Under the pieces are notes generated by a model. The model made no database searches, was not told the DNA's origin, and was given only the letters and a program-made list of their open reading frames with translations. Both the position numbers and the translations under genes were made by a program. A stretch of DNA of 64,000 nucleotides, from positions 1 to 64,000 of the forward strand of contig JALNQF010000234.1 in NCBI GenBank assembly GCA_028456385.1, given 5' to 3'. Within the stretch, counting starts at the first letter, position 1. Each line of letters opens with the position of its first letter. This stretch comes from Ophiosphaerella korrae (lineage: Eukaryota > Ascomycota > Dothideomycetes > Pleosporales > Phaeosphaeriaceae). This document shows positions 12,609-24,244 of the stretch, piece by piece.

Positions 12609-13631
12609 CTAGAACACGCATGACAGAGCATCGCCAATGTGGGATTTGAGGAATGGGAAGTCCTCTGCCGCAGGACGTGAATTTTCGATAGGATCCCGAG
12701 CAGAGCACTCTCTCCAAACTAGCAAGGTATAAATCTTCTGCTGCGCCACGCCAAGTCGAAGGTATAGATACATGAAGAATTGGTGGTCTGCTCTTATTAT
12801 CTTCCGGCTCAAGGTCAGTACATTTATTTGCTCATTCAATATGTACCTTTGTCCTGGTGTGCTGGATTGGTAGAGTGAATGGTTCTGCGCGAGAGGGGAA
12901 GAAATACGGTCGATATGTGCCTTCCGCCATTCCGCAGTTCCTGTCGAGTTGGATATCAAGAATGCAGCATAGTGCATGCCGTTCAAAACATTATGGAGCT
13001 TGTCCAAAGATTTCAATATAGAAGCAGATTGTGCCAAAAGTGTTGTGAGGTGCTCTTTAGCTTTGTCGGCTAGTTGGCATAGCGCGGTGTTTTGGACCCT
13101 ATTTCGGCGAACGGAGATGCCAACTCTATCGAGGAGATATGCAACGACCTTGAAACCGTACATGTAGTCAGCGATGACGTGCGCTTTGGAGGCTTCTTCA
13201 TCAAAGATCAACTGTATCGGTGCAATGGTTTCCGCCATGCTAGCGTTAAACTCAATCCAATGCTCTATCCAAGCGTGTAGTGCTTTGTGAGTGTCATCGA
13301 AGAGGGCTTCAGCATCGTGATGCTTGAGAGAGACCTTCTCTAGCTCTTCAACCACCCAAGGGTCCCATATCCCTTTTTGAATAGACATCCGAAGGGAATC
13401 GTGCGTGAACTTGCGCAGATATGCCTGGTTTCTGAGTTCGCGGAGGTCCTTGACCAGAATTTCGTAGACCTCGCCAGTCTTACTCATTGAGGGCTCTTCA
13501 GAGTCGGTGGGTGGGATGTACTGAGTGGATTGGACTGTGATGAAGAGAAAAGTCATCATGATGACAAGAAAGCAGAGTGCGCTGCTGAGCTTGCAGTCCC
13601 ATGAGGAGCAACGGTGTAGCTGCCTGTACAT
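12609..13631 (-). CDS. orphan type II membrane or secreted protein, 340 aa
   Basis: This is a single-exon reading frame with no family I recognise. After about 17 residues comes a hydrophobic segment (LSSALCFLVIMMTFLFITV), which could be a membrane anchor or an uncleaved signal. The rest is hydrophilic and helix-rich, with an EILVKDLRELRNQ heptad-like stretch and N-glycosylation sequons NAS, NST and NHS, consistent with a lumenal or extracellular domain. The start MYRQLHRCSSWDC is the first ATG of the frame. It diverges from the next gene with about 246 bp between starts, so the two may be co-regulated. Length and composition argue it is real; the function is unknown. Confidence 0.6.
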   Translation of the reverse strand: MYRQLHRCSSWDCKLSSALCFLVIMMTFLFITVQSTQYIPPTDSEEPSMSKTGEVYEILVKDLRELRNQAYLRKFTHDSLRMSIQKGIWDPWVVEELEKVSLKHHDAEALFDDTHKALHAWIEHWIEFNASMAETIAPIQLIFDEEASKAHVIADYMYGFKVVAYLLDRVGISVRRNRVQNTALCQLADKAKEHLTTLLAQSASILKSLDKLHNVLNGMHYAAFLISNSTGTAEWRKAHIDRISSPLAQNHSLYQSSTPGQRYILNEQINVLTLSRKIIRADHQFFMYLYLRLGVAQQKIYTLLVWRECSARDPIENSRPAAEDFPFLKSHIGDALSCVF

Positions 13632-13877
13632 GATGGTCTCAGCCTTTGATCAGGATCGTATTTTCGATGGGGATGAAAGGAAAGTGTGCTATATTTAACC
13701 ATCGCAAACATTGCTTTTGGGAGCTGCAGTGGCCCGTCTCGGCAGCGGTGCAACACGGATATGGACAAAGACGCTATATGTTGGAACAAACAAGAACACG
13801 CTTGTTTGAACAATTGTGTTCCATTTATCGAACAAAGGATCCATATACTTAAATAAGTCCTTTTGAGCTCGACGATC

Positions 13878-15336
13878 ATGTTGCCAAAGATGACGATGTT
13901 ACCTTCCGAAAACGAGATCCAAGCCGAGCTTTTGCGGAAATATCCTGCAGGTAAGTATTCAGGCCTTAGGTCTTAGGCATGAGCTAAATGAAGCAGATCA
14001 CAAATTCCAAATGGCAACAATCAACCACCGTGGTGGCAGCGATGACGATGACGGCGAAGCCACATCACAGAGCGACATTAATCTTCCAGTCCCATCGTCA
14101 GCAGTCGATGACAAAACGCACCATGAAGCACAACGCAGGATGTACCAAACACCACTTCAAGCTGCCCGCCGCTGGTCATGGCCCATAGACTGTACACCAC
14201 CTCAAGCTGCCCGCCGCTGGTCATGGCCCATGGACCGTACAGCACAACGCAAGATGCACCAAACACCACCTCAAGCTGTCCGTCGCTGGTCATGGTCCAT
14301 GGATAATCATGCACTGGAGCTCCCTGGCAGTGTTTCCGAATCGAGACGTAGATGGAGCGTTTGCCGAATCATACTCTGGTGTGCTGTCGTTGTATGCTTC
14401 GCAGTGTATGTGTCGGTGGGAGCCATGCGATATGCGAATGCCCCAGAGCCTGCGATCCTCGGCGGCTGGTCAAAGTCATGCCCCCCTACTTGGCTATACA
14501 AAGACTCTCCTTCCATGGTCATGCTAGGGTATCAAGGGCGCTATGAGGATGCCCGGCCACCATGGAGACTGCTACGCAGGCAATGGCGGGCTCAGAACAA
14601 GTGCTGGCATAGCGACAAGAATCACCTCCACCAGAACAACAAACTCAACTTGACATTTCCCACAGGAGAAGGCTGGCTAGATGCAGATATCAATTTGAAA
14701 ATTCTAAAGCGCGTAAAGCATGCCTACGACATGCTCACGCTTAGCCCAACGGACCACGCCATGTACGTGTTTAAGCTAAGCTATTCTGAGCCAACATCAG
14801 ACGGACTACCTGTACGTGGTTCAAAATGCGCACATCGCTGCCGGCTTCGGGATGCAATATGGACGGCCGTCATGGCGAGCCTGAATCCATTTTCCAACCT
14901 GACTGCACATCACCCTCAGACGATAGACGAACTGCCACAGTATTGTCCATGTTCTCTGAGCTTCGCCTGGTATAACATCCAACAAACTTTGAAGCATCTT
15001 CCCAAACCGCGATCGATTCACTCGTTCTACGGTATCTCGAGCCTATACTGGCAATGGGACCCTCTTCGCTGGTTGGTGTGGCTATGGGGCAATGAGTTCT
15101 TTGTGCCGTGGCGAGAAACTGACATCAACTCCGTTAGCGACGAGGCGTATCGTGAGCTCTGGATTGAAGGCTTCTGGGATTCGAGATCGTGGGGACACCG
15201 GTCCTACGATGAAATAGAGCTACGGAAGATAAGAGGAGTGAGACTCTCAAGTGATGAGTGGAATGCTATTGAGGAAGCTTGTGAGGGAGATGAGGAGTGT
15301 ATCAACTACAAAGCCATGTACGGGTTGAACGCGTAG
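13878..15336 (+). CDS. orphan membrane protein with J-domain-like segment and internal repeat
   Basis: The model is 13878..13950 joined to 13997..15336 (470 residues). The acceptor is AAGCAG, so either AG may be used, differing by one codon. The N-terminal third holds three copies of a unit ending in RRWSWP/S (for example PPQAARRWSWPMD), also repeated at nucleotide level around 14155-14300. One membrane helix follows (IILWCAVVVCFAVYVSVGAM). The C-terminal part contains RLLRRQWRAQNKCWHSDKN and, about 35 residues later, LKRVKHAYDML. This resembles helices II and III of a DnaJ J-domain with the HPD loop changed to HSD. J-like function is an inference from spacing and a few residues only. The product could instead be a lineage-specific secretory-pathway protein. 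Confidence 0.55.
14150..14305 (+). repeat. three-copy coding repeat, unit RRWSWP
   Basis: Three imperfect units centred on CGCCGCTGGTCATGGCCCAT occur in tandem inside the orphan gene. They are separated by 36 to 80 bases and all keep the reading frame. High nucleotide identity suggests recent unit duplication. Confidence 0.7.
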
Positions 15337-17239
15337 AGGGCGTAGCTGGTGTATCGACTGGCACATCAAGTATGAATCATTCCAAGTCAAGCTCAGACTA
15401 GGGTATGGCAAGGCACATGTCAGGAACAGTTGATAGTTTGAATTTACGTCACGCTTGGTAAACCATACAAATCCATCATCGAATACTGAGTAGAGAGTCT
15501 GTTGATTATGAATGCCTAACTCCGCCACGCCTGCTACCCTGAGGAACCTGCCCTGATAAGCTGATGCATTGTTGTCGGTGCGGGACGACGCGACGCGATC
15601 GTGGTATAAACCGAGGAAAACCGTGTCGGCAGCAATCGTGGCGTTTCAGGCAAAACATAGGCCGCTGTAACTGCGCCTTGCTGGGAATAGTGAGTGTGCT
15701 GCCATATCATGTACAGTTCGGATAAGTAGGTGTTACGTACCGCTTGCTTGTCCTTCCAGCGTTGTCTGTATGGTTGTATACTACTTGGGATCGGAAATGG
15801 TAGGAAGGGCGGTGCTCGTGATGGAAAATCCCATAATAACATCTGTTTGGACAGCCGTCGATCGCGCGGGCGCCCCCAGGCCGTGAAGCCAGTAGCCAAG
15901 GCCAGCAAGCAAGAATGCGATGAAGCCTAGAACGAAATGAAGCATGGCTGTTGCGGGTGGTTGGTGATGGAGGAAGTTCTGGATGGAGGAAGTTCTGGGT
16001 GGAGGAAGTGCTGAATGAAGAATGCTCTGCTGCCTATATGCCCAGGTGGCGCCGGCAGGTTTGACCTCAATTTGGAAGTGAGACAAAAACAACAAGAATA
16101 GAGCCATGCATACACACTGCTCTCTCATAGGCCTTAGCATTCGTCTTCCCGCAAAGTCTTCACACCGCTTTTTCTTTTCACGTTTTATCATCACTACCCA
16201 ACATGAACGAAGGACAACCCCATTCCCAAGACAGCCTCAGTCTTTCATGTCAGACAGGATATAAAGCAGATTGCTAAGGTTTCAACAGCCGATCACCTTC
16301 ACTAGAGGCTTCATTAACACATGCCTTCAATAGCCAGATCACTACAGCCCTGGCCGCGGCAGTGCATGACGTTAGCTGCTACAAAATCTGTGAGGGACAT
16401 GAACTAGACCCAGCTAAGCCTACCCCATGGCCTACTAGCCTTGCATAATGGCCCAATATAATGTGTAGCCAAAATATTCCGATTAACCCCTATTGGCTCA
16501 GAGTATGTGATCAAGGAGTACAAGATCCGGAAAATCCTGACAAGTCCGCACAGCAAGTAATAGTAATAGCCAACACAACACGCTCAAATCTATATATAAT
16601 GATTCGCTAATAGCTTCCGCGACACGATGCTGAACTGCAACCATCGCCAGCTCACATTTCGAACGGTGTTCCTGACACGGGAAGCACGCCACCCTTTCCT
16701 GACTCTTGATGCAGGTAACCGCTTCAGCGTTTTGACCGCATGTGGATTTAAGTCCGATATACGGAAGAGCGTTGCACAAACCATCCACACGATGGCCCAG
16801 ACAAAGGAACCTAATTATCGTTCACCAGCACAAACTGCCCATATCGTGGCCTAGATACAGTTCTGTGACCCTCGCCCACCCAATTACTGCGGCCGCCTTG
16901 GTACACATATTTGTCACTCGCCTCCTTATTTCCTGCAGTAGCTACGAATATTTGAATCAAATTGTAGTACGATATTGAGAGTCTCCTGTCTTCTTCACAT
17001 TCTTCAAAATGGGCTGGGCGTCTTTTCGAGCGTGAATGACAAATTGCGCAATCTGGATTATTGGCCATTGCCTGTGTAAAAGAGTTGAGAGTGAGTTGAA
17101 GTCAATTAATGGTAATGATACTACTTTTGCTATTCTTCTCCTCTGCTTGTTCGACCCCCTTTGTTCAGTGAAGGAGCGTGGAGTAGTGGTACGTGTACCC
17201 GCTCGACTGTCGTCTTCCTAACCTAGAGAATAATGCGAT
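15337..17239. other. mostly non-coding stretch
   Basis: Apart from a possible 54-codon frame at 15781-15945 I see no supportable gene. A short direct repeat built on GGAGGAAGTTCTGG lies near 15968-16010. No transposon ends were recognised. Confidence 0.5.
15781..15945 (-). CDS. possible small single-helix membrane protein, 54 aa
   Basis: From the ATG at 15945 the frame reads MLHFVLGFIAFLLAGLGYWL, a convincing membrane helix, then a short Ser/Thr-rich tail to a stop at 15781. The frame is open further upstream, but that part is low-complexity and overlaps a short direct repeat. No homologue is recognised and a chance hydrophobic frame is possible, so this is only a candidate. Confidence 0.25.
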   Translation of the reverse strand: MLHFVLGFIAFLLAGLGYWLHGLGAPARSTAVQTDVIMGFSITSTALPTISDPK

Positions 17240-18501
17240 CTAATGTCCTGTGAAGGAGTCTTGCTGAAGCAGCGGGACATCGAAATTGACACCAAAAGGT
17301 AATTCGTCAATTGCTGGGTAGAGTCGCTTAAAGTGCGCCGGCATCCATATCTTATAAACATTCTTGGTAAACTCTTTGCCACTGAGGGTAGTAAAACCAA
17401 GTTCGTGAATAGGATGGTGGTAGAAGGTGATATTGGACCTGTCAACAATAACGTAGTGGTCGTATATCCGGATTGAGCAGTAGTCATATGAGACAGGAAA
17501 GGCAAGTATCTCCCGGTTGATCCCCCTCTCTCGCGTTTAACGAGACGGAAGAGCTCAACTACGGCTCTTGATGCAAGCGTCATGATGTGTGCATTCTGTC
17601 GATTAGCTATGTCGAGAGCCGAAGCGTCGCATTTGACTACGTTAAGGATGGGAACTATATCGAGTATATTACCATAAGGTAGGATTGATCGCCAGCGATA
17701 AAGTCGCCGATGATGGGGCTAAGTTTCCTGAGTTGTTCTTCAGTAAATATCTCTCGTTTGAAGCTAACAGAGTAGTCAGGCCGGGGTCGAGTCCTAGTTA
17801 GGGGTACAGAGTTGCTCCAGTCCTTATTTACGCTTTCGATCAATATGTCTAGCATTCTAGTGCCATCAGTGGCTAGAGTCTCCGCAGACAGAACAAACAG
17901 TAACGCAATATCACGAATGACCCTGGTCTCATTCTTGCCTTGTATCTTTCGGCAGGTCAAATCGAAATGATGTTTGAGGAACAGCCTGTTCCTTCTCTAG
18001 CAACATTCGGCATTGGGCCCTGCCTGCTTCTAGTACACTCTGTTCAAATGAGTGCATAAAGCTGCCTTTGGTAGCAAGGAGGGCCTCATAGCCAACATCT
18101 TCATATTGAGCACTTTTTTCTTCTCTCGGTCGATCGGTTGGAGTTTTCGATCTTGGTGCAAGAGAATCTGAGCATAGAGAAGGCATCGACTTGCTCCGTG
18201 CAAGGAGGTGGCTCATTGTATTTGACACAAAATATTCCATGGGTTAAGAATATTCTTCAATGCAATGAGGAGCACCAGGATCAATAGAATGAATATTTGA
18301 AGGAATCTTGGCGTGATCTAAAAGTGTTTTTCGATCAGCCAACCTCGCAGTGGCAGTGTCTGTAGATGGCCGCTGCCTTTCCGAAAGCAGTTCGGCTTGG
18401 TTTGATTGCTTTAATTGCTTGGGTTTTGGTACGGGGGACGCACACGGTTCTTCCTGGTTGGTATATATAAGCTTGCGCTTTTCTGCGCGGGATGGTTGCA
18501 T
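17240..18501 (-). pseudogene. broken DUF7924-type fungal gene
   Basis: Segments in different frames line up with a large fungal family of unknown function that I know as DUF7924. They are MSHLLARSKSMPSL, CRKIQGKNETRVIRDIALLF, PRPDYSVSFKREIFTEEQLRKL, VKCDASALDIANRQNAH, ASRAVVELFRLVKRER and FTKNVYKIWMPAHFKRLYPA, in family order. The copy is dead. A TAA interrupts at 18244-18246 where the family usually has a Trp codon. Frames change near 17930-17960 and 17640-17655, with a TAG just before the latter, and again near 17520. The order is intact, so decay is by point changes and small indels rather than rearrangement. Nothing suggests a functional splice model. The family name is from memory and should be checked by profile search. 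Confidence 0.7.
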
Positions 18502-19513
18502 TTTCGTGCTTGTGACAAGTGTGGTTTGTGTTAGAGTTGGTTGGGAGTAGGGACGAAACTTGCGCCAATGAGCTTGAATCCTGCACAGCTGCCAATTGTG
18601 GAATCCTGGAGGAGGTGAAGGGACCCTAGCTCTCAGTCAACCGGAAAAGTAGGATGTCAACCACTTAAGATACAACAGCCAGAAGATACCCAAGCTGCCT
18701 AGAACCTTTTTCCAGGGGTTAGTAAGTATATCTAGAGTAATCCTACTTAAATTATCTAATAGCATTTTATCTATCATCTTCATCTAGTATTACTTTGAGG
18801 AGATTGATTGCCCTCCCCCCCTTTTTTTTTCCAGTTTACCGGGAGCCTAGAGGAAGTGGTTTCTCTTTGTTTCCATCCCGTGCTTCTGGCGTAGTCAGTC
18901 CTTATGGTGGACGAGGCGCTAACCAAGTTACAAACGCGAAGTGCAAGGGCGGCACAGCTGGCCACACGCCTTGCTCACCCATCCATTTTCTCAGAGTCCA
19001 AACATGGTAGCATAGCCACAATATATACGTTACGAAATACTACTTTATACTTATAAGGTAGAGGAGCCATGCATATACGCTTGACGCTGCCACATCATTG
19101 TCCTAGAGTTACAGATGTATCATTCTGCTAGTACGATACGTGGTCAGTCATGACAATGATTCATCGCCACCAGACTAGTTATTCCAGATCTTCACGGTCT
19201 TTAGCCGGTACTTTGCTCTGTGATACTTACGGGACCGAAAACCACCTTGAGTTGAAATGATCACCTGGAATCATTGCGATACATCATACAGGAGGAAAAA
19301 TCCAAAGGTCTATTGAGCTGTTATTTTCTGCTGATAATGTATGTAGATGGGTGTCCTAGGAAGATCCAAACGTCTTCAAAACTGAGACAGTAACGCCTAC
19401 CAGTGCCCACAGCCCAACAGAAGCTATGCCCATATTCACGGCCTGTGCAGACGAGTGGTATATATTGTTACCTGATAGGCAACCACCACGCAATAATTAT
19501 ATCAGCAAGGTCC
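18502..19513. other. intergenic, partly AT-rich
   Basis: About 1 kb without a supportable gene. The stretch 18712-18790 is AT-rich and starts with GGGTTAGTAAGTAT, also found at 53604. The remainder is unremarkable and includes the 3' flank of the glycosyltransferase gene. Confidence 0.5.
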
Positions 19514-22500
19514 TCAACCCTGCCCCGCCGCGCCACTTCCCTCTCCAACCGTATCCCTCCCCTGCCGCATCCTCTGCCTATGCTCCTCTTCCATCAAACT
19601 CTGCTTCCGCACATACTCCATCACAATGTCCTCCTCCGTCCTCTGCTTCTCCAACTTCTCCTTATCCTCCTTGTGCGCCTCCTCGCTCATTTGAAGCGCC
19701 TTCTTCAACTCTTCGTCCTCGTCGTGTGTCACGTGTGTAGTCTGTGCATTCGCCCCAGTCGCGTCTGCATTCGCGTGCATCACCCCGCTCTCCTGCTCCC
19801 CAGATGCAGCGTGGTATTCCTGTGGGTATTTCTCGTGTAGATGTGCAAGCTCCTTGGACTCTGCGATGATCCGCTGGAATTCGTCGTCGTCTTCTGGGTC
19901 TGATGAATCCCATTCTGAGTCGCTGCCATGTTGACGGCGGCGGGACGTTTCGAGGAGACTTTGTCGAATCGTTTCCTCAAGTTGCTTCTGTTCTTGCTCA
20001 GAACAGGTCTTGCCTGCTTCCTGAAGACTTGCTTGCATGGCGCGCTTGAAAGCTTCCTCTTCTTCCGCTTCACCTGCATTCTCTGGAGTGCGTTCCAGTT
20101 CTGCGATAGACGCGCGGATCGCGTTTGCGACTAGTCTGTCTTCTTCGGGGTCACCATGTGAGTTTTGGGAAATCGAGGCTGCGATCGCGGCTTCTAGCTC
20201 GTGTTGTTCGGCTTCCTCTTCAGCTATCAGCTCTGCTTCAAGAGCGAGCTGTGACTGGCTGGTCTGGGCGCTCGATGAATGCGGGGATATCTGCGCATGT
20301 GATCTCCAGGATGGTTGTTGCCCTGGAGGAAGCGTTCGAGGCCCCGGATCGGTGACAGCGCTTCCATAACTTGGGGTATGGTTCAAAGATGGGCTTTGAG
20401 AGCTGTGGGGCTCATTTAGGGTTGGAGGAAACGTAGAGTGAGCCTCAGGTCGCTTGAAATGCGAATGGACCCGCGCCCATCTGTCTTGTCTTCTCTTTCT
20501 CTTGTCTTGGACGAGTGTGTGCAAAGAATCTATCTGCTCTTCGCCAATGTTCTTCTTCTTTTTTATCCCGACCTTGACATACTTCCATCTGCTAACAATG
20601 TCGTCTCTGGCCCCAGCAGAGAGGTTTTTCGCCTCATCGTAACCTTGTGTAATCCTTGCTGCAATGATGTAGTTCTGTACATTCTTTCCTTTGCTCTTGA
20701 CCATCTCCTGATAGAGGCCCTTCATAGCGTAGCCGGGGACCGCCCAGGCACCGCCGAGAACTCGGAAAGGTACGCTCATAATGCCCTGGCCAACGCCTTT
20801 GACAAAGCCAGCGGCGCCTTCTTTCTTTGCACCTTTGTATGGGTCAGTGACGATGCCGGTAATGCCATCATAAAGCCCAAAGCCAAATTCCTGCAACGTT
20901 AAGTTAGTACCTATAATGACCTACCCATGATAGAACATACCTTGGCTGCAGTCCTCAACCCACTTTGAAGGTCAGTCACTTTGTCGACCTGCCGTACTTC
21001 GGCCCCATATAATTTCGGTACATTGTGGAAACCTTTAGCGACACCGAGTGAGAAGTCCATGGGCGACTTAAAACCTGCGCCAATCATCCTAGCTAATCCT
21101 TTCCCGGTATCAACAGCAGACCCCATATTTTCTGCAAACCCCGGCCCAGGCGTGACTGGTCCTGGTGATGCTTTCCCATTGTGAGATTGCGCTTCCGCAC
21201 CTGACAATGAGCTTGTACGTCGGTGGTGACTGATTCGATCCACAACCTCACATGTATGGGGTGCTATTTGACGAACGCGCTCTCGGGATGACGACCGTGA
21301 GCCTTGCGTGGTTTCAGAGAAAGCCTGGGACATAAATGTCGACCTATGAGTAGGTGTTCCGGGTGTGTTATCCGGGCTGGTTACACCTGTCTTTTCGGTG
21401 CTAGCTTGAGTAGGTGGTGATGATATAAGGGTGCTGTCCGTCGAGTCATCTGTGATATCTGTGGCATTTGTTGTCGTTCTTGTCGATGAAGGCCGACCTG
21501 CGTGTGAGGATTCTCCAGTAGAGGTTGCGTCATCACCAGTTACTTTGTCCTTACCCTTTCTCGAGTTCCTTGTATCTGGATGAATATTGAGTAGTTTCAA
21601 GGTTTGAATAGGCATATCAGCAACACCCATCATCATGGAGGTTGCTGTACCCATCAAAGCACCCGCGGCACCAGATATGGGATCAAGAGGGCCATCATCA
21701 GTCACATAGTCACGGGGTCGGTATCTGCCAATATTAGATATGTCATCAAAAGGAGGTCTTTTTGACTTACAATTTCAGTTCCGTAAAAGTCAACTCTCCT
21801 TGTTGAGCGAGCACAGTAGCCGCTTGAGCGCTCAACCTTGTATCAGTTCTCTTGACTCTCCAAACTGCTGGTTGGCCTGGAAGGATTGCACAACGCAGTT
21901 CGTCGTAATTGAGCATTTGATGAAAAGCCTGGGCTCCTGTTTGACTTCCATTCTCTTGCTTGATCTTGTTGCACAACTCTTGGGCCTGTTCAAGTGATTC
22001 TGGTTCCAAAGCTTTGTTGATAGATTCGGCCAACTTCTCTGCTGTCAGGTCTTTATATGGCGTTGGCTCTGGGCCAGCACCGGCTCTTGCCACCATTGCC
22101 CCCCAAAACGGTTGGTCACCGAAAAAGGGCACAACAACAGTAGGCCTTCCAGCCGCAATGCCTGCGGCGGTCGTGCCAGCTCCGCCATGATGAACGACTG
22201 CTGAGACGCGCTTGAATAGCCAATCGTGTGGACAATTACCAAGCATAAATACGCCTTCAGGAATACCGAGTTCGTCAGCCCCAAGGCCACCCCAGCCTTT
22301 GGATACCAATGCGCGCCTCCCGGTAATCTTGACTGCCTCAAAAATCATTTTAGTCATTGCGTTCGGATCGTCTACCACAATGGAGCCGAATCCGATGTAT
22401 ACAGGTGGTTCACCTGCATCGAGAAAAGCGGCAAGGTCTGGAGCAGGTGTGTAATTCTGTGCCAGATCGAGGAAGTAGAAGCCAGCAACAGAAATATGAT

Positions 22501-23907
22501 GATTCCAGTCTTTTGGTTTTGGAATGAGTGCTGGGGACCTTGAAAGTGATGTGTTAGCGATCAAATCTTATATCGGCCCAGATGAACTCACCAACAATAC
22601 GTAAAGGGAACCTTCAGCCGGGCCAGCATAGCTGGAGCGGATACTATGCTGATAGGATCCAAATGGAGATTGTCTTTGCGAAAGCGGTTTATTACATCGC
22701 CTAAACCCTGCCAGGTCAAGATGTCCACCATGATGTAGGAGATGTAGTTCGTGATGCTTGCATCTGCGTTAGAGGACTGAATGTTTGCAAGCGGATGAGG
22801 AAACTGCTGTGTAGGCGACCAAGGCATCGTAAACATCATATGGAGCGGTATGCCTAGCTTTTCGGCACAATGAATGTGTCCAAAGGCTGGTGGGTTGGCA
22901 ATGATGGCATCCGCAACAAAGGGTTTCTTAAGTTGTTCTGGCAGTTGATCCTCAACACTCATCCATTCTTCAACAGTCTGGCTCAAGGGGTCCACCTCAA
23001 GACCATTGCCGGTCTCAATACATGATCTCCATGTCCCACGTAGAATTTCGGCGATGCCTTTCCGTCTCTTGCCAACATCCCCGCTGCGAAGTGTATCGAA
23101 ACCGGGCATGAGACCGGGATTCTTGACCATAAAAGCCATGAGCTCGGCAGGGTCGCCGCCAATGCTAAAGAACTCCAGGTTGTTCTCAATCACAAAGCCC
23201 TTGAAGGTTGGATGCGTTGCCAGCCGTACTCGATGACCATATGTCTCCTTTAGCACTTTTCCCAATGCTACAAAGGGCTGAACATCGCCTCGCGACCCTA
23301 CAACCTGTATTACAACATTCAAGGGCGGCGGCGGGTCCTGTCCAGGTGTTCCTCCAAGAAATTCAGGCACATAAGGAGGGGGTGGGGCAGGATCGTGCCT
23401 GACCTGCGTGAGTTGTCTCTGGATTTGGGGGAGAATAAGTTTGGATAGAGCACGGCTCTCCTGGTCTATGCGAATGTTGACTCGTCCATCCTCTGCGACG
23501 ACGGCATTCGTGCCCAGTCCATTCTCTTCGCTTCGAATTTGACCAGGGAGCTCAGTGTATGCGGGAGGAGGGTGGTCGGGATTTGCTGGCGCATCTTCGT
23601 CGAGTTGGTTGGCGCCATAATCGAACTGCAAGACTGAAGGAACACCATGGAGAGACTGAGATTGGGATTGCGACGGAGCATCTGAGGGACGATATGAGCC
23701 CTCATAGGACGATGCCTCAGGCTTTGTTGTTGGCTGTGGTGGATTTGTTACTTCACTTCCGGGAAGCTCTATTGCCGCTACATCTGAGTACTGCGGCGGC
23801 TGGGCTGCCGATGACGATGTGGGCGGCGGCGGTGGTGGTGCGCGTGGTGGTGGTGGGGTTTCCTCTGAGGGCGCGTCATTATGTGCGGGGTGTTGCGAGG
23901 ATGACAT
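19514..23907 (-). CDS. GT28/GT1 sterol-type glucosyltransferase with Vps13-like segment and UIMs
   Basis: The model is complement(19514..20890, 20941..21724, 21771..22538, 22592..23907), giving 1414 residues. The order of parts is as follows. A Pro-rich N-terminus carries a PPPPRAPPPPPP run. A glycosyltransferase N-domain starts near residue 195 (VVIQVVGSRGDVQPFVALGK). A UDP-sugar-binding C-domain holds VYIGFGSIVVDDP and HHGGAGTTAAGIAAGRPTVV, matching sterol 3-beta-glucosyltransferases (Atg26/Ugt80 type). A Ser/Thr-rich linker follows. From about residue 957 comes FGLYDGITGIVTDPYKGAKK EGAAGFVKGVGQG, resembling the Vps13 C-terminal region. The tail has about six ubiquitin-interacting-motif-like helices, such as EEAFKRAMQASLQEA and DEELKKALQMSEEA. 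The PH and GRAM domains of Atg26 are not seen. Family knowledge predicts UDP-glucose-dependent lipid glucosylation at membranes. Linkage to ubiquitin and lipid transfer is inference. Confidence 0.88.
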
Positions 23908-24244
23908 CTGAATTGTGAAAAGGGAAAAGGGGTATCACCAAACTTGTTCAATAAGTATGAATGGGAGCAGGAATCGTAGTAGCAGAGCGCATCAAGAGCA
24001 AGAGCACCTGAACCTGGCCAACTTGCAAGGGCTCGCGGGCAAATATTTCGATGATTGGCTACGCGAGAAATCAAGCCAGCGCCTATGTGGTTTCGTCATC
24101 GGTCTTGCGATACCTACTCTCGTAAGTACAGATACGCCCGTATGCGTATACGAAGCGAAATCCGCTATGCAATACCCTTATTTTACAGGATGCAACATAG
24201 TTAGACTAGATGTAGTATGCAGGAATCACAGTCGATGCCAATTA
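23908..24244. promoter_or_regulatory. upstream flank of the glycosyltransferase gene
   Basis: This 337 bp runs from the glycosyltransferase start codon to the left TA of the mariner element. It presumably holds the promoter. The transposon sits about 340 bp upstream of the start and could affect expression. No specific site is identified. Confidence 0.4.

Noticed and set aside
16498..17068. Cluster of short ORFs near 16.5-17 kb
   Set aside because: Small, overlapping on both strands, no domains.
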